From Tretioscincus oriximinensis (taxonomy: Eukaryota; Chordata; Lepidosauria; Squamata; Gymnophthalmidae), in NCBI GenBank assembly GCA_022410635.1, contig JAJVDF010000358.1, positions 1-64,000 of the forward strand: a stretch of DNA of 64,000 nucleotides. Reading direction: 5' to 3'. The notes below the pieces were generated by a model. The model was given only the letters and a program-made list of their open reading frames with translations, was not told the DNA's origin and searched no databases. The first letter of the stretch is position 1, and every line of letters begins with the position of its first letter. The position numbers and the translations under genes are program-made. Shown here piece after piece: positions 35,561 to 47,293 of this stretch.

Positions 35561-36184
35561 GAATGAGAATGGACAGATGAAAAGGAAGAAAAAGTGTAAC
35601 TAAATTTGTTCTTTTCTTCCCATTTGTTTTATTTTGTGTGTGGGAAAGGATTGTGATCACAGCAGGAATAGGGTATATTTTGTTGTACAGAGATTAGATT
35701 TTCTTTCCCCATTGTTGTGTGGCCACACCTGCCTGGGGAATCTCTGTGAATCAAAAGAGCAGCGAGCAAAGTGGATTTAACTGCACCCATCTTCAGCAAG
35801 TCTTTCATTCATTTGCAGCACAAAAGGCTATCGCTGAGCTGTTTTCAGTGGAGTCTGGGAAGGCAGGACTGAGAACTCTCCACTATTCTTACAGGCAAGC
35901 AAATCACTTTGCAGGAGCATTGTCATGTGGAAATGAGTTCATGAGCCCATCTTCTGTCTGACTGCAAGGTCAGGGATAGAGCAATTGCCAGTTTCAGCTG
36001 GCTGGAGAAGTTATTCTGTCCACTAGAAAATGTTTGCCTATCTCTCTTCCTGGATTGCTTACAAAGTGTGTGCTTGTGTGCAGTCACATAGACTGATTTG
36101 TATGTATAACTTAAAATTAAGGTTGATTTAGTTTCTAGAATATGACCACTATTTATTGAGTTTGTTCCTCTTGGGGAAGGCCAA
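35561..36184. other. Non-coding stretch
   Basis: An AATG-type microsatellite tail ends near 35575. Beyond that nothing is recognised. Confidence 0.45.
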
Positions 36185-36720
36185 TTTTTTGTACATTCTC
36201 ATGCAAATTTTCACCATTGAGTAGGAAGAGGCAGCCACTGAGCCAGAAAGCATGTCACTGTTGTCACCTGGGCACTCAGGATTCCTCCATTGGGAGCAGA
36301 TTGGAGCCTGGGACTAGACGCTTCAAATTGCCCCAACCTGGACGCACAGAAAGGGACAGCTGGTAGAGCTGCTAGAACAAGGCTTTTGCATCATGCATAA
36401 TTTACTAAAGCATTTGCAGTAGCAGTTTTTCTCCAAATAGTGAATTTTGGGTATGGTGATAATGTGTTCTACCATGTATATGCAAAACTATGCTGTAAAA
36501 AACATTATGTCTATAACAGTGGTGGCTGGTGCAGTTTTTTTCTGGGGAGCTGCAACCCCAGCACAAATGTTGGATGCTAGGAGTTCTTGGCGGGCTCAGC
36601 ACGCCTTGAGATTTTTTGACATCACTTCCAGGGGTGGGACAGGAAGTGACATCACTTTTGTCCTTCCTTCTGTCCTTCCTACCCCTAGGCGCAAGAATGC
36701 ATTCTCCGCAACTCTGCACT
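36185..36720. repeat. Repeat with ETS/CRE-like motif, copy 4
   Basis: tgacatcacttcca near 36618 and caggaagtgacatcact at 36640-36656 form an inverted pair. 'gtacattctcatgcaaattt' near 36191 is the reverse of the 'gcatgagaat' word of the other copies, so the element may span most of this stretch, interrupted. Boundaries are uncertain. Confidence 0.45.
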
Positions 36721-36835
36721 TAGTGACCCGTCCACAGGAAACATTTTTGCTATTGCAGGAAGTTGGCTCAGGGACTCATTTATAATCAGGTTACCTTATC
36801 AAACCAGTGTGCAGGAAAGGAATCGAAAACAAGTC

Positions 36836-37170
36836 AGCAGGAAGGAAGGGGGAAGGAGGAAAAAAAGAAAAGGAGGATAAAAATAAGGAAGGAAAGAGAA
36901 AGAGAAAGACAGAAAGAAAAAGAAGAAAGAGAAGAAAGAACAGCCACAGAAAATTAAAAACCACATTAGGAGTAAAATAAATAAAAACTAGGCTAATAAT
37001 TTTGGTTATTCACACTCTAAACACACCACAAACAAAATCTAGGACTCAACCCAGAAATTATGAAGCAAGGAGGAAAGGCCCGAAGAGGAGGTGGACGGAG
37101 GGAAAAAAAGAAGGAACTGGGAAGGAGAAAAAAGGAGGAGAGAAATAAAGAAGGAGAGAAAGCACAGAAA
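36836..37170 (+). repeat. Purine-rich tract (GGAAG/GAAAGA)
   Basis: Two purine-rich blocks (about 36836-36955 and 37055-37170) with units such as ggaaggagg, agaaagag and aaggagagaaa, split by about 100 ordinary bases. Lys/Arg/Glu-rich open frames here are low-complexity products, not genes. Confidence 0.85.
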
Positions 37171-37320
37171 GGCCCTGTCCCCACTGAGCCTTCTTTTTGG
37201 CTATATCTCAGAATAGGAATGTGCCATCTACATGCTAGTGTAGGCTATGGCAGGCCCCGAATGGATGACCAACTCTGTACCGAGATATCACCCAGAACAG
37301 GGCTCAGTGGGGACAGGGCC
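37171..37320. mobile_element. 150-bp element with perfect 20-bp inverted ends
   Basis: The left end GGCCCTGTCCCCACTGAGCC (37171-37190) is repeated exactly, inverted, at 37301-37320. The similarity carries on inward for about 20 more bases (tttttggctatatctcag against the reversed tctgggtgatatctcgg). No open frame of note. Looks like a small MITE inserted in the purine-rich tract. Target duplication unclear (aaa on each side). Confidence 0.75.
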
Positions 37321-37399
37321 AAATAAAAAAAAGAATGAGAAAGGAAGGTAACCTACCTCGTGGCTTGCTCCTCGGACTGCAGCCCAGGAGCTTCTGTCC

Positions 37400-37550
37400 T
37401 TGGCTCCGGCGGCAGCAGCCTCCACATTTTGTCCCCCTGGGCAGCAGCTGCAGGAAACCCTAGCAGGCAGGAAGCTCCTTCTTCTGGGGGCTCCTGCAGC
37501 TACAGCCCAGGGTGGTTAAATGTGGAGGCTGCTACCACCAGAACCCAGCC
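37400..37550. repeat. GC-rich foldback
   Basis: 'cagcagcctccacatttt' and 'ccccctgggcagcagctgca' on the left are mirrored by 'tgcagctacagcccaggg' and 'aaatgtggaggctgctacca' on the right, with a short loop around 37465-37485. The two + strand frames across it (37360-37554, 37520-37705) are by-products of GC-rich sequence. Confidence 0.7.
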
Positions 37551-38044
37551 CTGAGCAGCCTAAACATCTGGCCCTGCTTACCGGATATGCTCTCTGTCTG
37601 TTAGATGAATTGCCAATACAAAACGGCACCTCTAGGCAGACTGAAAGAGGGACTGTAGCCCCACCTAGGCAGCCCTCCCATTCGTTCAACTCCTGGGATC
37701 GTTGACCAAAGCATCACTAAAAGAAGCTATCTGGAGCTTTTTGATTTGTTGTTGCTTGATTTGTTCCCCTAAGAAGGCCCACGATTGGCCAATGGTTCTC
37801 CATTATTTTCTATGGAGTTTTTATCATTGATTTTAATTTCTGGTGTATCCGGTGGCCACAACGAACCCAGAGGCCAGTTGTCACTGGTCTATAATGCAAG
37901 CTATAATACAAGTTTAACTTTTTGCTGTTCCAGAATTTGAGAAATTCTAACTAAAAAAAAAAAAAGTGGTGTCCTCTACAATACACTGATTCTCAAATGC
38001 CTCTCTCTGTAATATAAGGATGGTTAAATTGCAGTCTTCTTGTG
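37551..38044. other. Non-coding stretch
   Basis: No gene. A poly(A) run at 37953-37965 is not preceded by a recognisable retrocopy. Confidence 0.4.
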
Positions 38045-38125
38045 GTTCTTCAAGTACAATTCCATAATCTCTTGCCATTAGCCAGGGAAGCAAGTGCTGA
38101 TGGGAACTGTAGTTCAAGGATATCT
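38045..38125. repeat. Short palindromic repeat, partial
   Basis: 'tgccattagccagggaagc' followed by 'gctgatgggaactgtagttc' is the common short palindromic DNA repeat already noted at 21140-21262, here with its right arm better preserved. Confidence 0.55.
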
Positions 38126-38436
38126 GCAGAATCAGTGTTTGTGTACCTCTGCTGTAATACGTCATTACCGACTGTCAAAATGATACAGCAGCTTTCTGCT
38201 TCTTTCTCTCATAGGCTATTAGTTCAGCATCTTACTGAGCATGTTCAGTCTCCAGCTGTGAGACTCTCACAGCTAACTTTTTCTATTAGCATAAAGGCCT
38301 GTGTGAGACCTTGGAAATACAACAGTGATGAAAAGCTGTGATCACATGAACTATGTCTACTTTGCCAGCTTTGATGTAACAAAGATGAAAATATAGACGG
38401 GTCCCTTAGCCATCTTTCTTTAGGCAGAAAACAAGT

Positions 38437-38702
38437 TTCATAGAATCCTAGAAGGGACCTCCAAGGTCTTGGGGTCCAGCCAATGCAGGATCCACTAAAC
38501 CACTCCAGACAGATTGCTGCTCAGTCTCTGTTTGAAGACTTCCAGTGAAGGAGACCTCACCACATCCTGTAGCAATCTATTTCACTGGTTTTTCACTCTT
38601 TTTGTCAAAAAGTTTTTTCTGATAACTGTATGTACACGTGCCAATGAGGACAAAATCGATTCCTCTGCTCTGTGACAGCCCTTCAAATATTTGTAGATAG
38701 CA
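38437..38702 (-). mobile_element. CR1 LINE 3' end
   Basis: Begins 'tttcatagaatcctagaagg' (reversed CR1 tail), then 'gcaggatccactaaaccact', 'cagtctctgtttgaagactt', 'cagtgaaggagacctcacca', and ends in 'acagcccttcaaatatttgt'. The antisense matches 17560-17997. The copy stops abruptly at 38702, where a GC-rich foldback begins. Confidence 0.9.
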
Positions 38703-38890
38703 GGGCTTTTTTTGTGACGGTACGCGCTGGTACGCAGTAGCGGCAGCTTTTATTTAGGCGGGGGGCAGCGTTAGCGGCGGTGGCGGCAGCAGCAGCAGCC
38801 GCTAACACCGCCCCCAACACCGCTAACGCCACCGCCACCGCTAACGCCACCCACCGCCCCCCTAAATAAAAGGTGCCGGTACTGCGGCGT
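38703..38890. mobile_element. GC-rich foldback MITE
   Basis: The left edge 'gcagggctttttttgtgacg' is a frequent MITE start in reptiles. Inside, 'agcttttatttaggcggggg' and 'cagcgttagcggcggtggcg' on the left are inverted on the right ('cgctaacgccacccaccgcc', 'cccctaaataaaaggtgccg'). The centre is (CAG)n/(CGG)-rich. Very CpG-rich against an AT-rich background. No matching right terminal repeat could be found, so the right end may be truncated. Confidence 0.75.
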
Positions 38891-38894
38891 TGTC

Positions 38895-39290
38895 AACAGT
38901 AACAAAACAACCAGCATCCAGTTTATCATCTTCCAGCAAAATTTCTATTTCCTGTTTTAGTGTTTAGTTGTAGTTCTGCCTGTTTTTCTATGTTGTTTTA
39001 TCACAATGACAAGTGCTTATTATAAATCTGCAAGGTGAAACAGAGCTGTTGTGTTGGCAGTGGGGCCTGTTGGGAAAAGTAATTGGAGCATCAGGCAACC
39101 TTTTCTACCCAGCCTGTGTAGGGCCCCGCACTGCAGACTACAGCTGCCAGCCTTCCGCAGCTATCCTTGGGAGAGCCGATGCGTCTTTAGCCAATTAATG
39201 CCTAGTCGTGCCCATGGAAACATACTTTCTGTTAACAGGAAGGTATCTGGGGGACCCCTTCTATAACTGTTGTTGTGCTTCAACACATCC
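38895..39290 (+). repeat. Unnamed interspersed repeat, family Z, copy 2
   Basis: Landmarks 'atttcctgttttagtgttta', 'atgacaagtgcttattataa', 'ggtgaaacagagctgttgtg', 'ttggcagtggggcctgttgg', 'cagactacagctgccagc' and 'cccatggaaacatactttct' match the inverse of 12870-13312. Overlapping open frames differ between copies, so coding is unlikely. Confidence 0.65.
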
Positions 39291-40080
39291 AGTATTCCTA
39301 TATGGTGTTAAAGGAGAAAATAACTCCTGCAATGTATGTGTTTTCTCAAAGTTACTCCAAGTAGTACTGTATTATCAGAGAGGTTTTGAGTGGTGGGCAT
39401 TTTGAGAAATATATTTCTAGCCTTTAGATCCCGTCTAAGCAGAGCAGCCCTTTATAGTCTGTTTACAAAGCCAATTTTAAAAACCCCATTCTTAAAGAGA
39501 AGACAACCTCTCAATATTTAATCAGGTCTGGATGTGGGTTTTGGCACTGCTTTAAAGAGAACAGCAGCACATAGATGGTTTTGATCCTGCTGATTAAAAA
39601 CCTCTGGTAGAATTTGTTTCAGAAACTTTACAAGGATTGGCAAAAACATAAGAGAATCGTGCAGTTAATGTAGTTTAATTGTTTCTTTCCCCCACAACTT
39701 ACTTTTTGCTGCTTCTCAGTTTCCTTTAATATATATTTATGTTTGAAATACATTCTTAAAAATCTTCTAGCAGCACGTGGAAGAAATGAACATTTGAGAT
39801 AAAAAGTAACTTTTCTAAAAGGCCTAGACTTGTAGATTCCCTTGAGGATTTGGGAGTTTTGTAAAGTTATGTGCTTCTTTTGCTTCTGTTTTGCTTCTAA
39901 TTCCTGTAGTTAAGGAATTAATTTAATTATGGTAATACAGTACTTTTTAGGTAGGGGTACCGGATAAAATCCAGGATTGAAGTTCTGCACACTTAAAGAG
40001 AATGAAAAAATGTCATAGCTCCCTCAAGGTGCTGCAGGCATTAGAAAATGCATCTGGTGAAAACTCTTCTGATTTCCAAC
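39291..40080. other. Non-coding stretch
   Basis: Nothing recognised, no gene. Confidence 0.45.
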
Positions 40081-40312
40081 ATGGTCTTGTGGTTGGAGTA
40101 TCATTCTCTTATCTGGAACCCTCCTAGTTTAATTCTGCACTTCTCTATGAAGGCAGCTGGGTGACCTTGAGGTAGTCCTATAGTTCTTCAGAGCTCTCTA
40201 AGCCACACCTATTTCAAAAGGTATCTGTTGTAAAGAGAAGAATAGAAGGTTATGTAAAGCACTTTGATTTTTGAAGAAGGCAGGTTATGAAAACCAGTTC
40301 TCCTCCTCCTCC
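40081..40312 (+). mobile_element. tRNA-derived SINE (family 1), old copy
   Basis: 'ggtcttgtggttggagtatc', 'ctagtttaattctgcacttc', 'gctgggtgaccttgaggtag', 'ttcagagctctctaagccac' and 'tatctgttgtaaagagaag' follow the order of 13748-14018. About 25% diverged by eye and inactive. Confidence 0.8.
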
Positions 40313-41309
40313 TAACCTGTAACTTTCTATTCTGTGTAAACCTCTTTCATGGATTTTATCTGATAACCCTAGTTTTAGGTTAATTAAACGTTGAAGACTG
40401 AAAAATACAGGTCATGATGTAAAACCAAAGTACATTTCAGACAGTGAAAGCCTGGGTGTTTAGGTCTTTAAAGGAGGTGATATCAGAGAAAGACCATTCT
40501 GGTGGTAGGCACCACCATAGATACTGAGGTTAATCACAATGTAAGACCTTCACTTTATAGTACTTTTCCACAAAACGTCAATACGTTATTGCTGTTGTTC
40601 AGTACTACTGACTCCCAGACACTTCTTGGGTACCTCTAGGCATTTTTCTTGACAGAAATACAGGTGTGGTCTGCCTTTATCTACTTCTGGAAGAGGCTGG
40701 GATCAAACTAGCAGTTTTCAGCTTTTCTATCACTAAGTTACAGCCCCTCTCCTAGATGGTATTACCAATATTTTAGGATAGCGGAGGGCTAGGTAACCTA
40801 ACCCCAAGTTATACAGCCTTTCTGGTGGCTAATTAAGCAGCTGTTTTGTGTTGAATTTTATCTAGGAAGTGATGTGCTGAAATATTAAACCCCCTTGAGG
40901 ATTTCACATTGACCACCCGGTAGTAGCTTGGCTGCGAATCTCTTCCTTCTTTCCAAGAATGTCTCAAAAGTTGTTTGCCACATAGGTGAACATTCTTGTG
41001 CGGGTGTAGGAAATGAAGCATCTTTGTTTAACTCTTTTGAGAATCTCCTGGCAGAAACAGCTTTTTAAAAGGCATCTTGAATCCTTTTACTTAGCTTCAA
41101 ACATTTCTCTGGATCACAGCATCATATGAATCACTTCCCTTTGCTTTAATGAACATGTGTGTCCAACTATAAGGCAATGCTTGTCTGCTTCATACAGTTT
41201 CAGAACGTGAAAACAAAAGGAAATTTGCATCATATGTACCCCTCATAGTGTGACTTTTGCATTTGGCTTTCCTATTTAATGATACAGGAAAGGCAGTAGA
41301 GTGTATAAG
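40313..41309. other. Non-coding stretch
   Basis: No gene or named repeat. 40590-41100 is AT-rich unique-looking sequence. Confidence 0.45.
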
Positions 41310-41592
41310 AGGCATGGTGGTGCAATGGTTGAGAAACCATCTTTCAATCGAGAGGCTGTCTCTTGAAGCCCTGAGATGGCCATGGAAAGAGGGGAGTGCC
41401 CTCTACTGGCCTCAGCTTCAGCCAAACCAGCTGTTCAGAAAAAAAGGATTTTGTAAGTAGATAAATGGGAACCTCCAAAACATGTATGTGTTTGGGGGAT
41501 AAGATAGAGCCTTTGGGTGAAAATTAACCTTGTAAGCCACTCTAGAAAAGAGCGGGCCAAAAAAAAGGATTCTTTTCCTCTTCCTCCTCCTA
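41310..41592 (+). mobile_element. SINE (family 2)
   Basis: Head 'aggcatggtggtgcaatggt', body 'cttgaagccctgagatggcc' and 'gtgccctctactggcctcag', tail 'aaccttgtaagccactctag' with 'gcgggcc' and a pyrimidine-rich end 'ttcttttcctcttcctcctc'. It matches the copies at 20310-20625, 53555-53815 and 59805-59945. The head is tRNA-like, so polymerase III origin is likely. Confidence 0.8.
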
Positions 41593-41835
41593 TTGCTATT
41601 ACTACTACCACTATTACTACGACCATCATCTTGCCAAGACAGAAGGCACTACACCTGCAAACACACTATGCTTGCAAACACACTATGCCTTAAAACAGGG
41701 AGTGAAAACAATTGCTAGAATCTGAATTGGGGGTTGATCCAGCCTCTGTGTTCAATCTTCCATTTGGCAGGTTTTAAATGTCCGCACACCCTTCCTGCCG
41801 TCGCTCGCATGCGCTCAGAACCTCACCCTTCCCCT

Positions 41836-42040
41836 CCTCCATGGGGATCCCTGCCTTACTGGCACTCTTCTCCTCCGTTGGGATCCCTGCCTTACCTGCA
41901 TTCAAGCCTGGCCAGCTGCCTCCTTCTCCAGACTGACAGGGCTTCCTATCGTCGCTGACCCCTAGTTGCACCTCGCCAGTATGGCAGGATCCCTACGGCG
42001 GAAGAGAAAGGTGCTGGTAAGGCAGGTATCCCCACAAGGG
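41836..42040. mobile_element. GC-rich foldback element
   Basis: The left arm from 'catggggatccctgccttac' through 'tcttctcctccgttgggatc' is mirrored on the right by 'ggcaggatccctacggcgg', 'agagaaaggtgctggtaagg' and 'caggtatccccac'. Arms are about 50 bases with about 90 between them. The left arm also carries a direct repeat of 'gggatccctgccttac'. Open frames across it on both strands are artefacts of the palindrome. Confidence 0.7.
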
Positions 42041-44276
<2,236 letters not shown>

Positions 44277-44458
44277 GGAGGGGTGGAGAACCTTTTTTCT
44301 GCAAGGGGCCTTTTGTATATTTGTAGTATAACAAGTATAACTTATTATACCCCATACCCACCCCATGGCTCAGGCTCCAGCCCTGCCCACCCCTTCTAAC
44401 TGAACATTCCCCTCTGTCAGCCAGTACTACAGAATAGTAGGTTCCCTACCTCTGCTCT
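44277..44458. mobile_element. hAT-like MITE next to the exon
   Basis: The left end 'gaggggtggagaacctttt' and right end 'taggttccctacctctgctc' form imperfect inverted repeats. The interior includes 'tctgcaaggggccttttgta' and 'catggctcaggctccagcc'. This matches a common reptilian MITE pattern (GGGGTGGAGAACCT). It starts only about 45 bases after the ZSWIM6 exon end. No transposase frame. Confidence 0.7.
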
Positions 44459-45104
44459 AAAGCAACGTGCAGCCCAGCCAATGAATAAGTCGGACTTCAG
44501 GATGTAAATGTGATGTTCATTCATAGTCCAGTACAAAATTCTGTTAATAGTTGTCACCATCCCTATACCATAAGAGTAGGGAATTACAGTTTGCTTTGTG
44601 TTTTGTGGTTTTCCAAACTGGTAAATCCCATATTATTTAAGTGTCAGCTCAGAAACAACTGCCAAACAACTGTACAACGGTCAAAAGATTCATCTCTCAT
44701 TTCTCCTTCTGGTCTGTGGAAGCAACTTCCATTGCACATTTCTACGATTTGCTAAATAATATTTATCTTCAGTATAGCTTATGTGAAGATGAAAGCTCTA
44801 TTTGTAGAAAGACAAGGATATTCAAAAATTATATTTGCATAAATTTCCATTTCTCTGAGGAGGTCTGGTATAGTTGGGAGAAATATATGATAGTGGCTTG
44901 TAGAAATAGCACACTTATGACATCTGTTGCAGTAAATAGAAGAAAAAGATAACTTTATTGTTGAAAAAGTGTGGTATGGGCAATATAAGTGGGAACAATA
45001 TGTTATGAGAAGTTTGCCCTCATTTTCATAACCAAGAAATATCTGTTTAATGCTACTGTGGTTGTCTTGTATATTTAATGTCTCTAGGCTTGTATGTTTT
45101 TTGC
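44459..45104. other. Intronic stretch
   Basis: Nothing recognised. Overlapping + strand frames at 44510-44952 lack any domain or splice signal context. Confidence 0.45.
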
Positions 45105-45215
45105 TTATTTTATTTATTTATTTAAGAGTTTATATCCTGCTTTTCACCAAAGGTCCCAAGTCTGAAGACTTAAAGCAACACAAAAAGCACATCAGTAAAA
45201 GATTTTAAAGATTTG
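45105..45215 (-). repeat. L2-type LINE 3' end, decayed
   Basis: 'tttattttatttatttattt' then 'atatcctgcttttcaccaaa' and 'aggtcccaagtctgaagac' is the antisense of the L2-type 3' end with its (AAAT)n tail. Only the terminal 100 bases remain. Confidence 0.6.
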
Positions 45216-45261
45216 CAAAGTGGGATTTACCTGTATTGTATATCTTTTTAATTTTTTTTAA

Positions 45262-45373
45262 ATATGGAACATTTCATGAATTTTGAGTGTCATCCTTGTG
45301 TAGGAGCTATGCTAATTTTTTTCTGTATCCTTCCAGTTTTTGTAGTGAGAGTATATGCTGCCAAAGCGAGCAC
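45262..45373 (-). pseudogene. U6 snRNA pseudogene
   Basis: Read on the - strand from 45373: GTGCTCGCTTTGGCAGCATA, then 'actggaaggatacagaaaaa' and 'attagcatagct', then 'acaaggatgacactcaaaat', and 'catgaaatgttccatatt'. These follow U6 snRNA (the spliceosomal RNA that pairs with U4 and the 5' splice site) along its full length. There are about twenty changes, including an insertion of roughly eight bases near the 5' end and loss of the GCGCAAGG core. An A-rich tail follows the 3' end and no TATA or PSE is seen upstream, so this is a retroposed pseudogene in the ZSWIM6 intron. Confidence 0.9.
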
Positions 45374-45594
45374 ATATTCCACCGTTTTGACATTTCTGCC
45401 CAAGCTGTGCTTTCTAAAATAAGGCCAGGCAGAGAGTGCATTAGATAGGTCTGCACAACGATAGGAGGGAAAGAGGAGGGCACGAAATGCCTCCAGAATA
45501 GTTTGTCTCTGATGTAGTGCTCAGAGTTATCGGGCAGGAAATCTCATAGTGGAATCCTGAAAGTCTCTGACATTGAGTATTTTCATCATGTTTG

Positions 45595-45670
45595 AAGTGC
45601 ACGTGAAGATTTTGTAACATCGCTTTCAGGTGGGACCGGAAGTGACATCACTCCAGGCACCATTCCTGGA
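45595..45670. repeat. Repeat with ETS/CRE-like motif, copy 5
   Basis: CCGGAAGTGACATCACT at 45636-45652 is the best match to the motif in the window. It is preceded by 'tttgtaacatcgctttcagg' and followed by 'ccaggcaccattcctggaag'. Similar flanks (actccaggcgccggaag) surround the copy at 31081. Confidence 0.55.
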
Positions 45671-45724
45671 AGCAGAGGAGAAGGGAGGGAAGAGGAGGAG
45701 GAGAGAGAAGAGGCGGGGCTGGAG

Positions 45725-45965
45725 GATGTTTATTTATTTATTTACTTACTTACCCCACCCTACACCCAAAGGTCTCAGGGTGGCCAACAATAAAAACGAC
45801 AATACAAAATTGACATATAAAACAGTATCTAAAAGTGGGAAGAGAAATAATATTTCTTCAACCAAAGGGCAGGTTAAAGAGGTGTATCTTCAAAGAATAC
45901 TGATGATGACTGATGCACTTGGAGGTTATGAGGTCGTAAGCCTGTGGGGGAAGGGAAAATACAGT
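45725..45965 (-). mobile_element. L2-type LINE 3' end
   Basis: (TTTA)n, then 'ccccaccctacacccaaagg', 'tctcagggtggccaacaata', 'aaacagtatctaaaagtggg' and 'atttcttcaaccaaagggca'. It is nearly parallel to 8785-9075, same orientation, with the same 3' end of ORF2 on the right. Dead copy. Confidence 0.75.
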
Positions 45966-46029
45966 CCCTCTCAATGCCTCAGTCCAGGTAAGTCAGGGCG
46001 GGGGGAGGCAAAGAAGTGGCAGGGCGGGG

Positions 46030-46178
46030 TGGGAGGATAAAGATGATGATGAAGATGATGAGAAAGAATGATACGAGGAAAAAAGGCAGAGGAAGGAGAG
46101 ATGGAAGAGGAAGAACATGAAGAAGAGGAGGAAGAGGAAGGAGAAGAAGACAAGGAAGAGGATAAATAGAAGAGGAAA

Positions 46179-46212
<34 letters not shown>

Positions 46213-46515
46213 GAAAGAAGAAGAAGAGAAAGAAGAGGAAGAACGGGAGAAAGGAAAGAAAGATAAAGGAAAAATGAAGGGAATGATAGAAGAAGAAAGA
46301 AAGAGCCATATGGGGTGAAAGTTGGGAGGGGTGGAAGGTGCTAGAGAAAGAAGAGAGATAGGAAAATGAGGAAGAGGAGAAAGAGGAAGAAGAAGAAGAA
46401 TAGGAAGAAAGATAATGAAAGAAAAATAAAATAGGAAAGAAGGAAGAAAGGAAAAGAAAATGAAAGAAATAAGGAATGAAAGAAAGAATTGACAAGGAAA
46501 AGAGGGATGGGAGGG
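46030..46515 (+). repeat. Polypurine tract of nearly 500 bases
   Basis: From 'aggataaagatgatgatgaa' on, the + strand is almost only A and G, with gaagaa, ggaaga and gagaaag units and rare pyrimidine breaks. The - strand frame 45971-46564 (Ser/Phe/Leu-rich, 197 codons) is a low-complexity product of this tract. Long mirror-type polypurine tracts can form triplex DNA (established); here it lies inside the ZSWIM6 intron. Confidence 0.95.
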
Positions 46516-46920
46516 TGTAGGGAAGGCAGGGTGGGTAGGTGTGGGGTGCTAGAATCCATTGCATAACACATAAAGCAATGAGCTTATTCCACTAGTCAAA
46601 TATACTTGACACCTATCCCTCGAATCGGTCTTATTCAGTGATCAAACAGGTTCATCTCTACAGCGTGATTCTGTAACTGGTCAAACAGTCTTGTTTGGGT
46701 TAATTCTCTATGGCAATAGGGTTTTGTCAGTGCCCATAATGTTAGCAGAAAGTCAGCCTTGTTGACTGCACTACTCAAATTCTGGAAAATACTTTTCCTT
46801 CCACTTGAAAATATTTCTGTTTAGATTTGGTTGTTTTGAAATGACAACACAATTCATATTTCTTCTGAACATTTTTGTTGTTGTTCTCTATTCAGCTGCC
46901 AGTTGTAAATTGCCTGTTTC
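46516..46920. other. Intronic stretch
   Basis: Nothing recognised. Confidence 0.4.
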
Positions 46921-47293
46921 CATAGCGAAGCTAGGCTCTTGGGGGCCCTGGGGCAGATAAATGAAGGGGGGGCTCCCACCTGGTTTCCTTACCTTGTTTT
47001 TAAACACTGCAGCATGGCACGGCTGGGCCTGTGGTGCTAATTGTTGTGTCCAACAAGTAGTTCCAAAGTATTGCGTGTTCACACAGCAGTAATCAATGAT
47101 CATCAGAACTGCTTGTTGGCATGTAGCACAGTAATTACCATCACATACCCAGCCATGGAGCACTGCAGCGTTTAAAAACAAGGTAAGGAAACTGGGAGGG
47201 AGGGCCTGATCTCAAGGGTCTCCTTGTGGGGGGGCCTAACACTTGGGGTCTCGGGGGGCCCTCCCCGCTTACCCCATTGTAGCACTGCCCCTG
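46921..47293. mobile_element. Foldback MITE with 49-bp inner arms
   Basis: The arm 46979-47027 ('tggtttccttaccttgtttt' through 'cggctggg') is inverted at 47148-47196 with few mismatches. The hairpin continues inward through gtgctaattg...caacaagtagttc against gaactgcttgttgg...gtaattac. Outer ends (tagcgaagctaggc on the left, gtagcactgcccctg on the right) look like weak terminal repeats of the common CAGGGGCGTAGCTA hAT type. No open frame of interest. Confidence 0.75.

Noticed and set aside
45262..45373. Functional U6 gene
   Set aside because: There are about twenty changes plus an insertion, and no TATA or proximal sequence element upstream on the - strand.
45971..46564. 197-codon Ser/Phe-rich - strand frame
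   Set aside because: It is the translation of the polypurine tract, with no start context, splice signals or domain.
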